Assembly (NCBI GenBank): GCA_016869675.1
Contig: VGDP01000013.1
Coordinates: 1 to 64,000 of the forward strand
DNA length: 64,000 bases
DNA from: Alphaproteobacteria bacterium
Lineage (GTDB): Bacteria; Pseudomonadota; Alphaproteobacteria; SP197
Direction of reading: 5' to 3'
Below are positions 54,772-64,000 of the stretch, in pieces (position 1 is the stretch's first letter; each line of letters starts with the position of its first letter). Under the pieces are notes generated by a model, which did not search any database, had not been told where the DNA came from, and saw only the letters and a program-made list of their open reading frames with translations. A program made the translations under genes and the position numbers.

Positions 54772-56882
54772 GCGAGGCCCTTGCCACCGTCGAGGCGCGC
54801 GCGGCGCATCTGGTGCCGCTGCTGGCGCCACGGTCCATCGCTCTCGTCGGGGCATCGCCTAAGCAAGGCTCGTTCGGCAACGGTATGGTGCGGGCGCTCC
54901 GCGAGTGCGGCTTCCCCGGCGCGGTCTACCCGGTCAACCCCAACTACGAGGCGATCGAGGACTATCGCTGCTACCCTTCCGTGTCGGCCCTGCCCGAGCG
55001 GGTCGACCACGTGGTGCTGGGTGTGGCGAACCGGCTGCTCGAGGCGGCGCTGGATGATGCGCTGGCGGCGCAGGCGCGGTCGGCCACCATCTTCGCGAGC
55101 GGCCACCTGGACGGCGACGGCGAACCCAAGCTGCTCGATCGCCTGCGCGCCAAGGTCCGTGCCGCCGGCATCCCGCTTTGCGGTGGCAACTGCAGCGGTT
55201 ACGCCAACACCACGGCGGACACCTACATCGCGCTGGGCACGCGCGGGCCCATGCCCAAGGGTGACGCGACGCTGATCACGCAGTCGGGCTCCGTTCAACT
55301 CGCCATGCGGCTCAACAACGGCCGCGTGGCGTGGAACCTGCTCATCGGTTCAGGTCAGGAGATCGCCACAAGCGCCGCCGACTACATGGCCTTTGCGTTG
55401 ACCCGGCCGGAGACTCGAGCGATCGGCCTGTTCCTCGAGACGGTGCGCGACGGCCCGGCGTTCCTGGCGGCGCTCGAGGTCGCGGCCGAGCGCGGCATCC
55501 CCATCGTCGCCGTCAAGGTGGGGCGAAGCGAGGCGGCGGCGCGCCTCGCCGTCAGCCATTCGGGCGCCATCGCGGGCAACGATGCGGCCTACGAGGCGGC
55601 GTTCGACCGTTACGGCGTGCACCGGGTCGATGACCTGGACGAAATGACGGCGGTGCTTCAGATGGTCCGCTCGCCCCGGCGCGCGGCGCGGGGCGCCCTG
55701 GTGGCCTTGCACGATTCAGGCGGCGAGCGCGAACTTCTACTCGACCATGCGGATCGGCTGCGCGTGCCGGTGACCGCGATCTCGGCGGCGACCACGGCCC
55801 GGCTGCGTGCCTGCCTGGAACCCGGCCTGGAGCCCGTGAACCCGTTGGACGCCTGGGGCACCGGCAACGACTACCAGGCGATCTTCGGCGCGGGCTTCGC
55901 GGCGCTCATGGACGACGAGAACGCCGCGGTCGGCTTGTGGGTCGCCGATGTGCTCGACGGCTTCGGCATTCACGAGGGCTACATGGACCCGCTGCTGCGG
56001 GTCGCCGCGACCACCACCAAGCCGGTCGCCGTAGCGACGTGCTTCAGCAAGGGCGCCAACACCGGTCTGGCCGAGCGGCTGATGCGTCACGACGTACCCC
56101 TGCTGGAGGGCATTCGGCCGGCTCTGCTCGCCGCACGTGCCATGCTGGACTTGCGCGACGCGGCTGCCCGCCCACGGCCGCGTCGCGGCCCGGCGCCCGC
56201 GCCCGCCGTGGTGGACCGATGGCGCGTCCGGCTGGCTGGCGGTGCCACGCTGGACGAGGTCGAAGGGCTGGCGCTGCTGGCGGACTTCGGTGCCCCCGTC
56301 GTGCCGCACCGCGTCGTCGAGACCGTCGTGGCGGCCGAGGCGGCCGCCCGCGACCTTGGCTTCCCGGTCGTGCTCAAGACCGCCATGCCGGGCATCGCGC
56401 ACAAGACCGAGGCCGGCGGGGTGCGGCTGAACCTGGCCGACAGCGCGGCGGTCGCGCGCTCCTACGAGGACGTGGCCGGCCGGTTGGGACCGCGCGTCAT
56501 GGTGGCGCCGATGGTCCGGGGTGGCGTGGAACTGGCGCTGGCCATGGTGCACGACCCGACCTTCGGTCCGATCGTCGGCGTGGGCGCCGGCGGCACCCTG
56601 GTCGAGTTGATGTCCGACGTGCGCTGGGGCCTGACGCCGCTGGACGACGCCTGGGCGCGCCGCCTGATCGACCGCCTGGCGTGCCGCCGCCTGCTCGACG
56701 GCTACCGGGGCCAGCCCGCCGCCGACCTCGACTCCCTGGCGGCGGCCGTGGCACGGTTCGCCGTGATCGCCGAGGTCCTGGGACCCTGGCTGGCCGAGAT
56801 GGACGTCAATCCCGTGATCGCTGGCCCCGAAGGCGCGGTCGCGATCGATGCCCTGGTCGTGCCACGACGCAACCCCGCCTGA
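54768..56882 (+). CDS. acyl-CoA synthetase (NDP-forming), ACD superfamily, copy 2
   Basis: 704 aa with the same domain order as copy 1: SIALVGASP and YPVNPNY at the N-terminus, LCGGNCSGY, phosphohistidine in AVSHSGAIAG near residue 265, then the ATP-grasp part with FPVVLKTAM, HKTEAGGVRLN and GVGAGGTLVE. The two copies are clearly diverged, so this is not a recent duplication. Two different acid substrates, or the two ends of one pathway, are likely. An enoyl-CoA hydratase follows after 19 bp. Confidence 0.9.
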   Translation: MSEALATVEARAAHLVPLLAPRSIALVGASPKQGSFGNGMVRALRECGFPGAVYPVNPNYEAIEDYRCYPSVSALPERVDHVVLGVANRLLEAALDDALAAQARSATIFASGHLDGDGEPKLLDRLRAKVRAAGIPLCGGNCSGYANTTADTYIALGTRGPMPKGDATLITQSGSVQLAMRLNNGRVAWNLLIGSGQEIATSAADYMAFALTRPETRAIGLFLETVRDGPAFLAALEVAAERGIPIVAVKVGRSEAAARLAVSHSGAIAGNDAAYEAAFDRYGVHRVDDLDEMTAVLQMVRSPRRAARGALVALHDSGGERELLLDHADRLRVPVTAISAATTARLRACLEPGLEPVNPLDAWGTGNDYQAIFGAGFAALMDDENAAVGLWVADVLDGFGIHEGYMDPLLRVAATTTKPVAVATCFSKGANTGLAERLMRHDVPLLEGIRPALLAARAMLDLRDAAARPRPRRGPAPAPAVVDRWRVRLAGGATLDEVEGLALLADFGAPVVPHRVVETVVAAEAAARDLGFPVVLKTAMPGIAHKTEAGGVRLNLADSAAVARSYEDVAGRLGPRVMVAPMVRGGVELALAMVHDPTFGPIVGVGAGGTLVELMSDVRWGLTPLDDAWARRLIDRLACRRLLDGYRGQPAADLDSLAAAVARFAVIAEVLGPWLAEMDVNPVIAGPEGAVAIDALVVPRRNPA

Positions 56883-56901
56883 CCCTGCCCGAGGAGACGC
56901 C

Positions 56902-57714
56902 ATGCCTGCGCACATCCTGGTCACCAAGAAGGACCGCATCGCCCACATCCAGATCAATCGGCCGAAGCAGATGAACTCGATCAACCCCGAGGTCATGGCC
57001 GAGCTGTCGGCGGCGTTGAAGGAGGCCGACGAAGCGAAGGACGTCAGCGTCATGGTGCTGTCGGGCATCGGCGCCAACTTCGGCGCGGGCTACGACCTGA
57101 AGTTCCCGTGGGGCGAGCACTATGGCGGGCGCGGGCCCATGTCGATGCGCGACATGCTGCGCGCCTGCGTCGATTTCGAGCTGACACCGTGGAGCTGCAG
57201 GAAGCCGGTCATCGCCATGGTGCGCGGCTACTGCCTGGCGGGAAGCTGTGAACTGGCGATGATGTGCTGCGTGACCTTCGCCTCGAAGCAATCAACCTTC
57301 GGCGAGCCGGAGATCCGCTTCTCGACCGCGCCGCCGGCGGTGGTCATGCCCTGGATCGTCGGGCTGAAGAAGGCGCGCGAGCTGCTCTACACCGGCGACC
57401 TGATCGACGCCGAGGAAGCCTTGCGCGTCGGCATGGTCAACCGGCTGTTCCCTGACGACAAGCTGGAGGAGGAGACCTTCCGCTACGCCCGGCGCGCCGC
57501 GGCGATCGCCGTGGAAGGCCTGATCACCACCAAGGCGTCGATCAACCGCGGCGCCGAGATCGCCGGGCTGCGCCAGGCGCTCGACTATGGCGTCGAGACC
57601 GGCGCGATCCTCGATGCGGAGGAGACCGAGACCTACAAGACGTTCAAGGCGATCGCCGCCAAGGACGGCCTGACCGCCGCGATCCGCTGGCGCGAAAGCC
57701 AGTTCAAGGACTGA
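56902..57714 (+). CDS. enoyl-CoA hydratase/isomerase-family protein
   Basis: 270-aa crotonase. The oxyanion-hole positions are GANFGAGYDLK near residue 62 and GYCLAGSCEL near 110. Glu residues at SCEL and FGEPE correspond to the two catalytic acids of hydratases. The variant spacing after GYDL (KFPWGEHYGG) suggests a substrate other than simple fatty acyl-CoA. Good Shine-Dalgarno (GAGGAG). It is part of the long operon, 10 bp before the enolase-superfamily gene. Confidence 0.88.
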   Translation: MPAHILVTKKDRIAHIQINRPKQMNSINPEVMAELSAALKEADEAKDVSVMVLSGIGANFGAGYDLKFPWGEHYGGRGPMSMRDMLRACVDFELTPWSCRKPVIAMVRGYCLAGSCELAMMCCVTFASKQSTFGEPEIRFSTAPPAVVMPWIVGLKKARELLYTGDLIDAEEALRVGMVNRLFPDDKLEEETFRYARRAAAIAVEGLITTKASINRGAEIAGLRQALDYGVETGAILDAEETETYKTFKAIAAKDGLTAAIRWRESQFKD

Positions 57715-57724
57715 GGAGGACCCG

Positions 57725-58861
57725 TTGCGCATCACCAACATCGAGGTCATCGAGCTGCGCGTGCCCGGCTGGGACGGCTCGGGCTACGACGGCAGCTGGG
57801 ACGACTGTGTCATCCGCGTCCACACGGATGCCGGCATCACCGGCATCGCCGAGGTGGACAGCGAGCCGGTCGTGGTGCGGGCGATCGTCGAGGCGCCGGT
57901 CGCCCACACCAAGTCGCGCGGCCTGCGTTCGGTCCTGCTGGGCGCGGACGCGCGCGACATCGAGGCCCTGTGGGATCGCATGTACGACGCGACCTACCAC
58001 TTCGGCCGGCGAGGCGCGGCGATTCACGCCATCAGCGGCATCGACATCGCGCTGTGGGACATCAAGGGCAAGGCTGAAGGCAAGCCGGTGGCCGCGCTGC
58101 TGGGCGGCCGCAAGCGCGACCGGGTCAAGGCCTACGGCACGGTCTACCCGCTGGGGCGAACGCCCGACGAGGTGCGCGCCAATCTCGACCGCGGGCTCGC
58201 CCTGGGGCTGAAGGCGATCAAGATCGTCGCCGACCCGTTCTGGGCCGACGACATCGCCGTCACCGAGCGCATCGTCCGCACCGCGCGTGACCACGTCGGC
58301 CCCGACGTGGACTTGATGGTCGACGCGGCGACCGCTTGGACCAGCGCCGAGCAGGGCCTGCCCCTGCTGCCGCTGTTCCGCGAATGCCGCATGGCGTGGC
58401 TCGAGGCACCCTTGCCGCTCGACGACGTGGCGGGGCACGCGCGTTTCGCCGGGCACGGCGTGCCGGTGGGCGGCGGCGACATGGGCCTGACGACCCGCTT
58501 CGAGTTCCTCGACATGCTGGACCGGGGCCGCTGCGACATCGCCCAGCCCGACATCACCATGGTCGGCGGCTACACCGAGATGCGCCGGCTGGCCGCCGAG
58601 GTGGCGACGCGCGGCAAGCGCATCGTCACCCACGGCTACAAGACCAACCTTCTGGTCGCCATCAACCTGAACTTCCTGGCCGCCCAGGCGGCCGACGAGC
58701 CGTGCGAATATTCGACCAGCGTCTCGCCGTTGCGCTGGGAACTGACCAACGAGCGATTCCCCATCAGCGCCGACGGCCGCATCGCGGTGCCCGACGCGCC
58801 GGGCGTCGGCGTCACCCTCAGCGAGGACGCCTTGGTCAGGTTCGCCCGCCGCCGTGTCTGA
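57725..58861 (+). CDS. mandelate racemase/muconate lactonizing enzyme-family protein
   Basis: 378 aa, enolase superfamily. It has an N-terminal capping domain (MRITNIEVIELRVPGWDG) and a barrel with base Lys (LGLKAIKIVAD), metal ligands in LMVDAATAW, WLEAPLPLDD and GGGDMGL, and THGYKTN near residue 300 with a possible catalytic His. The start is TTG at 57725, strongly supported by GAGGAGG 6 nt upstream. Members racemise or dehydrate acid sugars and amino acids. The substrate is unknown. It joins the CoA-enzyme operon. Confidence 0.87.
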   Translation: MRITNIEVIELRVPGWDGSGYDGSWDDCVIRVHTDAGITGIAEVDSEPVVVRAIVEAPVAHTKSRGLRSVLLGADARDIEALWDRMYDATYHFGRRGAAIHAISGIDIALWDIKGKAEGKPVAALLGGRKRDRVKAYGTVYPLGRTPDEVRANLDRGLALGLKAIKIVADPFWADDIAVTERIVRTARDHVGPDVDLMVDAATAWTSAEQGLPLLPLFRECRMAWLEAPLPLDDVAGHARFAGHGVPVGGGDMGLTTRFEFLDMLDRGRCDIAQPDITMVGGYTEMRRLAAEVATRGKRIVTHGYKTNLLVAINLNFLAAQAADEPCEYSTSVSPLRWELTNERFPISADGRIAVPDAPGVGVTLSEDALVRFARRRV

Positions 58862-58868
58862 GGAGCCC

Positions 58869-60071
<1,203 letters not shown>

Positions 60072-60075
60072 CCCA

Positions 60076-61260
60076 CTACCAGCGCCGCTTGCGCGCGTGG
60101 GTCAAGAGTTCGTGGCCGGTCTCGGTCACCACGACGGTCTGCTCGAAGTCGCCGACATAGCCGTGCTTCTCGACCGAGCGTTCGACGCACAGCACCATGT
60201 TGGGCTCGAGCACCGTGGGGTCGCCCGGCACCAGCCAGGGCAGGTCCCAGCCCATGCCGACGCCGTGGCCCATGCCGTTGAAGTCGCTCTGGGTCGAGAA
60301 GCCGCGCGCGCGCAGCGCGTCGTAGCCCGCGTCGGCGACCTCGCCGGCGGTCGCGCCGGCGCGGATGCGCGCCATTGAGCCCTCGACCGCCGCGATCGCC
60401 GCCTCGAACGCCTCGATCTGCGGCGCCGTCGGGTTGCCGATGGGCTTGGAACGCGAGTGGTCGAAGTAGTAGCCGCGCCACACGCCCGAAGCGCCGATGT
60501 GGAACCAGTCGCCGTCCTCGATGCGCGCGGTCGAGCTCCACGTCGGGAAGTCGGCGTAGTGCATGCGCGGGTCGTTGCCGCCGCGCCCGGAGCCGATGAA
60601 GTTGTTGTAGAGCATGGCGCCGTGGGCAGCGAGGCAGCGCAGGCCCTCGCCCATCACCTTGCCATGGGTCGCGCCGGCCACGGCCTTGTCCATCATGGCG
60701 TCGATCGCCTCGCCGCCAATCTCGGAGACCCGGCGCAGGACGGCGATCTCGGCCGGCGACTTGATCATGCGCAGCCGGTCGAGCAGCGCGTCCGCCGGCT
60801 CGAACACGGCCTCGGGCAGCGCCGCCTGAACCGCGCGGAAGCTAGTCCAGGGCAGCGCGTCGGCGCCGGCGACCGCGAGGCGAGCCCGCCCCAAGCCACG
60901 CTCGTTCACCGCCTGGGCCACGAGCCCGACCACATCGTCGCCGGTCAGCACATCGGCGATGCGCACCTCGTCCTTCTTGACCGGCATGTCGGTGATCAGC
61001 ACCGGCGCGCCCTCGACCGGCAGGACGATGAACGCGTGCGCCCGCGCTGACCAATGGCCGGCCACGTCGGGAATGAACGGGAACGACGAGTAGAAGTTCG
61101 CCAGGTAGAGCACGTTGGCGTAGCGGTCCACCGTGCCGCCGCCGCGCGAACAGACCAGGATGCCGTCATAGCCGGCGGCACGGGCGGCGGCGGCGGCGCG
61201 CCGCTGGCGGTCGGCGAACTCGGCCGGCGGCACCTGGTACGCGTGGTCGTGATCGGTCAC
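60076..61260 (-). CDS. M24-family Xaa-Pro peptidase-like protein
   Basis: 394 aa. N-terminal creatinase domain (10-165), then the M24 fold. Four of five metal ligands are conserved: Asp267 (FDHSR), His332 (GHGVG), Glu360 (CVERS) and Glu373 (DFEQT). The first Asp is replaced by His254 (FHIGAS). The start is GTG 61260-61258 behind AGGAGA, 29 bp after the EamA gene. The family includes prolidases and other enzymes on small carboxylates, for example the DMSP lyase DddP. The sequence does not allow a choice. Probably co-transcribed with the transporter. Confidence 0.83.
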   Translation of the reverse strand: MTDHDHAYQVPPAEFADRQRRAAAAARAAGYDGILVCSRGGGTVDRYANVLYLANFYSSFPFIPDVAGHWSARAHAFIVLPVEGAPVLITDMPVKKDEVRIADVLTGDDVVGLVAQAVNERGLGRARLAVAGADALPWTSFRAVQAALPEAVFEPADALLDRLRMIKSPAEIAVLRRVSEIGGEAIDAMMDKAVAGATHGKVMGEGLRCLAAHGAMLYNNFIGSGRGGNDPRMHYADFPTWSSTARIEDGDWFHIGASGVWRGYYFDHSRSKPIGNPTAPQIEAFEAAIAAVEGSMARIRAGATAGEVADAGYDALRARGFSTQSDFNGMGHGVGMGWDLPWLVPGDPTVLEPNMVLCVERSVEKHGYVGDFEQTVVVTETGHELLTHARKRRW

Positions 61261-61289
61261 GGCGTGGTCTCCTGGTTCGTGGTCGATGG

Positions 61290-62243
61290 TCAGCCCCTGC
61301 GGGTTCGCGCCGCGAGGCGCGGGCCGACCTGCATGATGATGACGGCGATCAGGACCAGCACGCCTCCGACCACCTGCAGGCCGCCGATCGTGCCGCCCCA
61401 GGCCAGCGAGAGCGCCACGGCGACGACCGGCACGAGGTTGCCGAACAGCGACGTCACGGTGACACCCAGGCGGCTGACCGCGAAGTTCCACAGCACCGTG
61501 CCAAGCGCCACGGAGCCCGCGGCCGAGAAGAACACGAGCCCGAGCGAGGACGCGCCGGTGTCGTAGGCGACCGGCCCGTACCCCAGGACGAGCACCGCGC
61601 CGTAGCCGCCGGTCGAGGCGAAGGCACCGGTGATCATGGTGATCGTAGTCGCCCGGAGCTGCGAGAACCCCGGCAGCGCCTTCTGGATCATGATCATGTA
61701 CCAGACCCAGGTCAGGGCGGCGGCGAGCACCATGAATTCGCCGCCCATGAACGAGCCGTCCCAGCCGCTGCCGCCCAGCGTGACGATCGTGACGCCGGCG
61801 AGCGCCAGGACGATCGCGAACCAGGCGAGCCAGCGCGGCCTTTGCCCGTAGAAGAACCAGGCCATGAGCGCTGCAAGCACCGGCGTTCCGCCCGTGATCA
61901 GGGCTGCCGGCACCGCTCCGGCGAACTGTACGGCGTACGACGACAACAGGATGTTCGCCGCGACACCGACGACACCGATCAGCCAGACCGGACGCCACGG
62001 CACGTCGCGGATCAGGGACCGCGCGCCCTCGGTCATGACCAGCAGGACGCCCAGCGCCATGGCCGCCATGACGTTGCGCGCCCAGCTGAGCGTGACCGCG
62101 TCCCACGACGCAAGCAGGTACTCGATGATCGGGTAGTAGGAGCCCCAGATCGTCACCGACAGCAGCGCGGCGGGAATGGCGAGACGTGACGGTGGGCGGA
62201 CCGTCTCGCCTCCCCTCTCCAGCACCGCCCCGACGTTCGCCAC
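61290..62243 (-). CDS. EamA/DMT-family transporter
   Basis: 317 aa from GTG 62243 (GAGGG upstream); longer in-frame starts have no ribosome binding site. About ten membrane helices in two EamA repeats (SVTIWGSYYPIIEYLL at the start, LQVVGGVLVLIAVII at the end). It is the most diverged of the three EamA paralogues in the window. It probably exports or imports the substrate of the adjacent M24 protein (inference from the operon). Confidence 0.82.
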   Translation of the reverse strand: MANVGAVLERGGETVRPPSRLAIPAALLSVTIWGSYYPIIEYLLASWDAVTLSWARNVMAAMALGVLLVMTEGARSLIRDVPWRPVWLIGVVGVAANILLSSYAVQFAGAVPAALITGGTPVLAALMAWFFYGQRPRWLAWFAIVLALAGVTIVTLGGSGWDGSFMGGEFMVLAAALTWVWYMIMIQKALPGFSQLRATTITMITGAFASTGGYGAVLVLGYGPVAYDTGASSLGLVFFSAAGSVALGTVLWNFAVSRLGVTVTSLFGNLVPVVAVALSLAWGGTIGGLQVVGGVLVLIAVIIMQVGPRLAARTRRG

Positions 62244-62367
62244 GACCAGGCCCTCGGTCCCTGCCCCGTTGCCGTTGATTCTATGTCGCCGATGCGTGCG
62301 GGCGCCATGGTCCCGCGCGGCCGAGGGCATGTGCTAGGTTGCCGGCCGACCGACCAGGGGCGGACCC

Positions 62368-62809
62368 ATGAGCCTACGCATCGACACGGCCGCCTTGGCG
62401 CCTGGCGGAGAACAAGCCTTGGAGGCGCTCGAAGCCTACGTGGAATCGTGTGGCCTCGATCATGCCCTGCTCGAGTTGGTCAAGATGCGCGTCTCGCAGA
62501 TATAACGGATGCGCGTTCTGCCTCGCGATGCACGGGCGGCTGGCCCGCCGCCACGGCGTCTCGACGGTGCAGCTCGACACCCTCGCCGCGTGGCACGAAT
62601 CACCCGCGTTTGACGCACGCGCCAAGGTGGCGCTGCAGTGGGCCGAAGCGGTGACCAACGTCGCCGGCGGCGTTCCCGATGCCGACTTCGCCGATCTGCG
62701 CCAGCACTTCGACGACCGCGCGATCGTCGACCTGACGTGGGCCATCGTCCTCATCAACGGTTGGAACCGCGCCATGGTCGCCTTCCGCGTGCCACCCGAG
62801 GCGCGCTGA
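62368..62809 (+). pseudogene. carboxymuconolactone decarboxylase/AhpD-family protein with frameshift
   Basis: MSLRIDTAALAPGGEQAL to LLELVKMRVSQI is normal for the family and ends at TAA (62503-62505). In the next frame NGCAFCLAMHGRLARRHG follows directly, with the redox CxxC and the His, then a normal C-terminus to TGA. One extra base in CAGATATAAC (62498-62506) explains the break; CAG-ATN-AAC would read Gln-Ile-Asn. Full length is 146 residues. AhpD-like proteins are peroxidatic thiol enzymes. Broken or a sequencing indel. Confidence 0.85.
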
Positions 62810-62812
62810 GGG

Positions 62813-64000
62813 TTACAGGCCGCGTGGCAGGCAGCGGGTCAGGCCGGCGAATCCGAACATCAGGACGCCCGTTACGGCGAACACGATCCACAGGTCGAAC
62901 ACGCTGAGCAGGCCGGCGAACACGCCCATGGCCACCAGGCCCGCGATGTCGCCGTAGGTCGAGTAGACCATGGTCATCTCGGGCCGCTCGCGCTTGCGCA
63001 CGGCACGGAAGAACGTGACGTTCGCCACCGAATCGCACGCCGTGATGGCCAGGGCCGCGAGGACGAGCAGGGCCGCGCCGGCGATCCACTGGTCGTAGAC
63101 CGCTAGGACGCCGAGTGTCAGGGTTCCCACCGCGACGAAGCCGATCTCCATCACCGGGCGCACGCCGAAGCGCCGAGCGAACCAGCCGAAACCGAGCGCG
63201 CCCACCATCGTGACCATGCCGCCCGACACCACATAGGCGGCGGTTTCGTTGCTGGTGCCGGCGACGACCAGATAGACCGGCGCGTAGACCAAGAATAGAT
63301 CCCACCAGAACTCGCGCCCGAAGCCCAACGCCCAGGCCAGGCGCAGCCGGGGCTGCACGGCGAAACGGCGGACGAAGCGGAGCGGGTTGGGCGGCGGCAC
63401 TTTCATGGGCGCTACGGTGGGCGCGTCGGTCAGGCGCAAGTACCAGAAGTAGGCCAGCTCGGCGATCGCCAGGGCGCTCGCCGTGCCGAACGCGGCCCAC
63501 GGCGCCACCCGCTCGAACAGCAGTACCCCGATGGTCGGACCACCGGCCCAAGCCAGCGCGGAAAGGCCGAACTTCAACGGCTCGACCCGCGCCAGGTCCT
63601 GCTTGCGCACGTAGTCCATGATGTAAAGGTTGAGGTTGATGTTGACGCAGCCGCCGCCAAACCCGCGCAGCACCGAGCCGGCCACCAGCCCCGCCAGACT
63701 GCCGGTGCCGATCAGGATCGGCGCCACCATGACGAACAACGCGCCCGCCGACAGCACCCGGCGGCGCCGGAATCGGCGGATCAGGAGCGGGATCAGGAAC
63801 CGCGCCAGGAACGCACCCCAGCCGGTGACGAAGAACAGCACCGAGACGTCCCGCGCGTTGCCCAGCAGGCGCAGCGCCTCGAGCGGGATGATCGTCATGG
63901 TGGTCGCCTGCGAGAAGCTGTGCAGCGTGTAGAGCACGGCGAACGACAGGGCCCCGGGCCCGCTGACGCTAGGTTCGATGGGTTCGGCGCGACTGGCCAC
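62813..64000 (-). CDS. MFS-family transporter, possibly incomplete at the 5' end
   Basis: At least 395 aa with about twelve membrane helices. It has the MFS loop 2-3 basic motif (RRFRRRRVLSAG, residues 75-86) and a second domain from about residue 215. A GTG lies exactly at the window edge (64000-63998) and could be the start, but the true start may be outside. Substrate unknown. It ends 3 bp from the convergent CMD-family pseudogene. Confidence 0.82.
   Translation of the reverse strand: MASRAEPIEPSVSGPGALSFAVLYTLHSFSQATTMTIIPLEALRLLGNARDVSVLFFVTGWGAFLARFLIPLLIRRFRRRRVLSAGALFVMVAPILIGTGSLAGLVAGSVLRGFGGGCVNINLNLYIMDYVRKQDLARVEPLKFGLSALAWAGGPTIGVLLFERVAPWAAFGTASALAIAELAYFWYLRLTDAPTVAPMKVPPPNPLRFVRRFAVQPRLRLAWALGFGREFWWDLFLVYAPVYLVVAGTSNETAAYVVSGGMVTMVGALGFGWFARRFGVRPVMEIGFVAVGTLTLGVLAVYDQWIAGAALLVLAALAITACDSVANVTFFRAVRKRERPEMTMVYSTYGDIAGLVAMGVFAGLLSVFDLWIVFAVTGVLMFGFAGLTRCLPRGL

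Noticed and set aside
60076-61260. Assignment of the M24 protein as DMSP lyase DddP
   Set aside because: Only the shared fold supports it. The protein is shorter than DddP as I remember it, and the first metal ligand differs; no other DMSP gene is nearby.

Overview
This window is high-GC bacterial DNA (by eye well above 65% G+C; not computed). It looks alphaproteobacterial, probably Rhodospirillales-like. The reasons are the split pntAA/pntAB/pntB transhydrogenase, a fused indolepyruvate:ferredoxin oxidoreductase, AcoABC with an alpha/beta-hydrolase type AcoC, TspO, PuuE-type allantoinase, PepF, and many SDR, AMP-ligase and EamA genes. The exact taxon cannot be fixed from sequence alone. There is one tRNA (Thr, GGT). 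I see no rRNA, CRISPR array or phage.

Layout. 1-1.9 kb: start of murA, two small coupled genes (one broken), tRNA-Thr, then gene debris. 1.9-5.5 kb: a plus-strand operon of TauD-type dioxygenase, polysaccharide deacetylase, SDR and M20 peptidase. 5.5-9.5 kb: minus-strand puuE-acoA-acoB-acoC. 9.6-16.4 kb: SDR, a three-domain RidA protein divergent from a creatinase-like M24 protein, an EamA transporter, then two truncated genes fused back to back near 14,900, and tspO. 16.4-23.4 kb: BaiN-like flavoprotein, uup-ggt, MaoC-PhzF, and a sugar-nucleotide epimerase. 23.5-31.2 kb: sigma-54 response regulator, indolepyruvate oxidoreductase, TIM-barrel/isochorismatase pair, and a second EamA transporter. 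31.2-36.6 kb: hutU and pntAA-pntAB-pntB. 36.7-41.8 kb: ArsR with two broken AHSA1 genes, GST, UbiB-like kinase, pepF. 41.86-43.28 kb: an insertion sequence with a broken transposase and a 17-bp target duplication. 43.3-50.6 kb: acyl-CoA ligases, a broken Rieske oxygenase, a racemase and a broken CocE-type hydrolase. 50.7-60.1 kb: a long catabolic operon (broken acyl-CoA dehydrogenase, two ADP-forming acyl-CoA synthetases, SDR, enoyl-CoA hydratase, enolase-superfamily enzyme, PLP lyase). 60.1-64 kb: M24 protein, third EamA transporter, broken CMD-family gene, MFS transporter.

The genes describe a heterotroph that degrades small carboxylic and nitrogenous compounds (amino acids, histidine, ureides, gamma-glutamyl compounds, possibly acetoin) through CoA-thioester and imine chemistry, with several small-molecule exporters. 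There is no single large unknown system. The most striking property is decay: about twelve genes carry lesions, usually one point mutation or one-base indel in an otherwise well preserved frame. Next to this, eleven convergent gene pairs are packed with gaps of at most 13 bp or with overlaps. The most informative local structures are the insertion sequence with its long target duplication, the leaderless ArsR promoter/operator, the three-domain RidA protein, and the double 5' truncation near 14,900.
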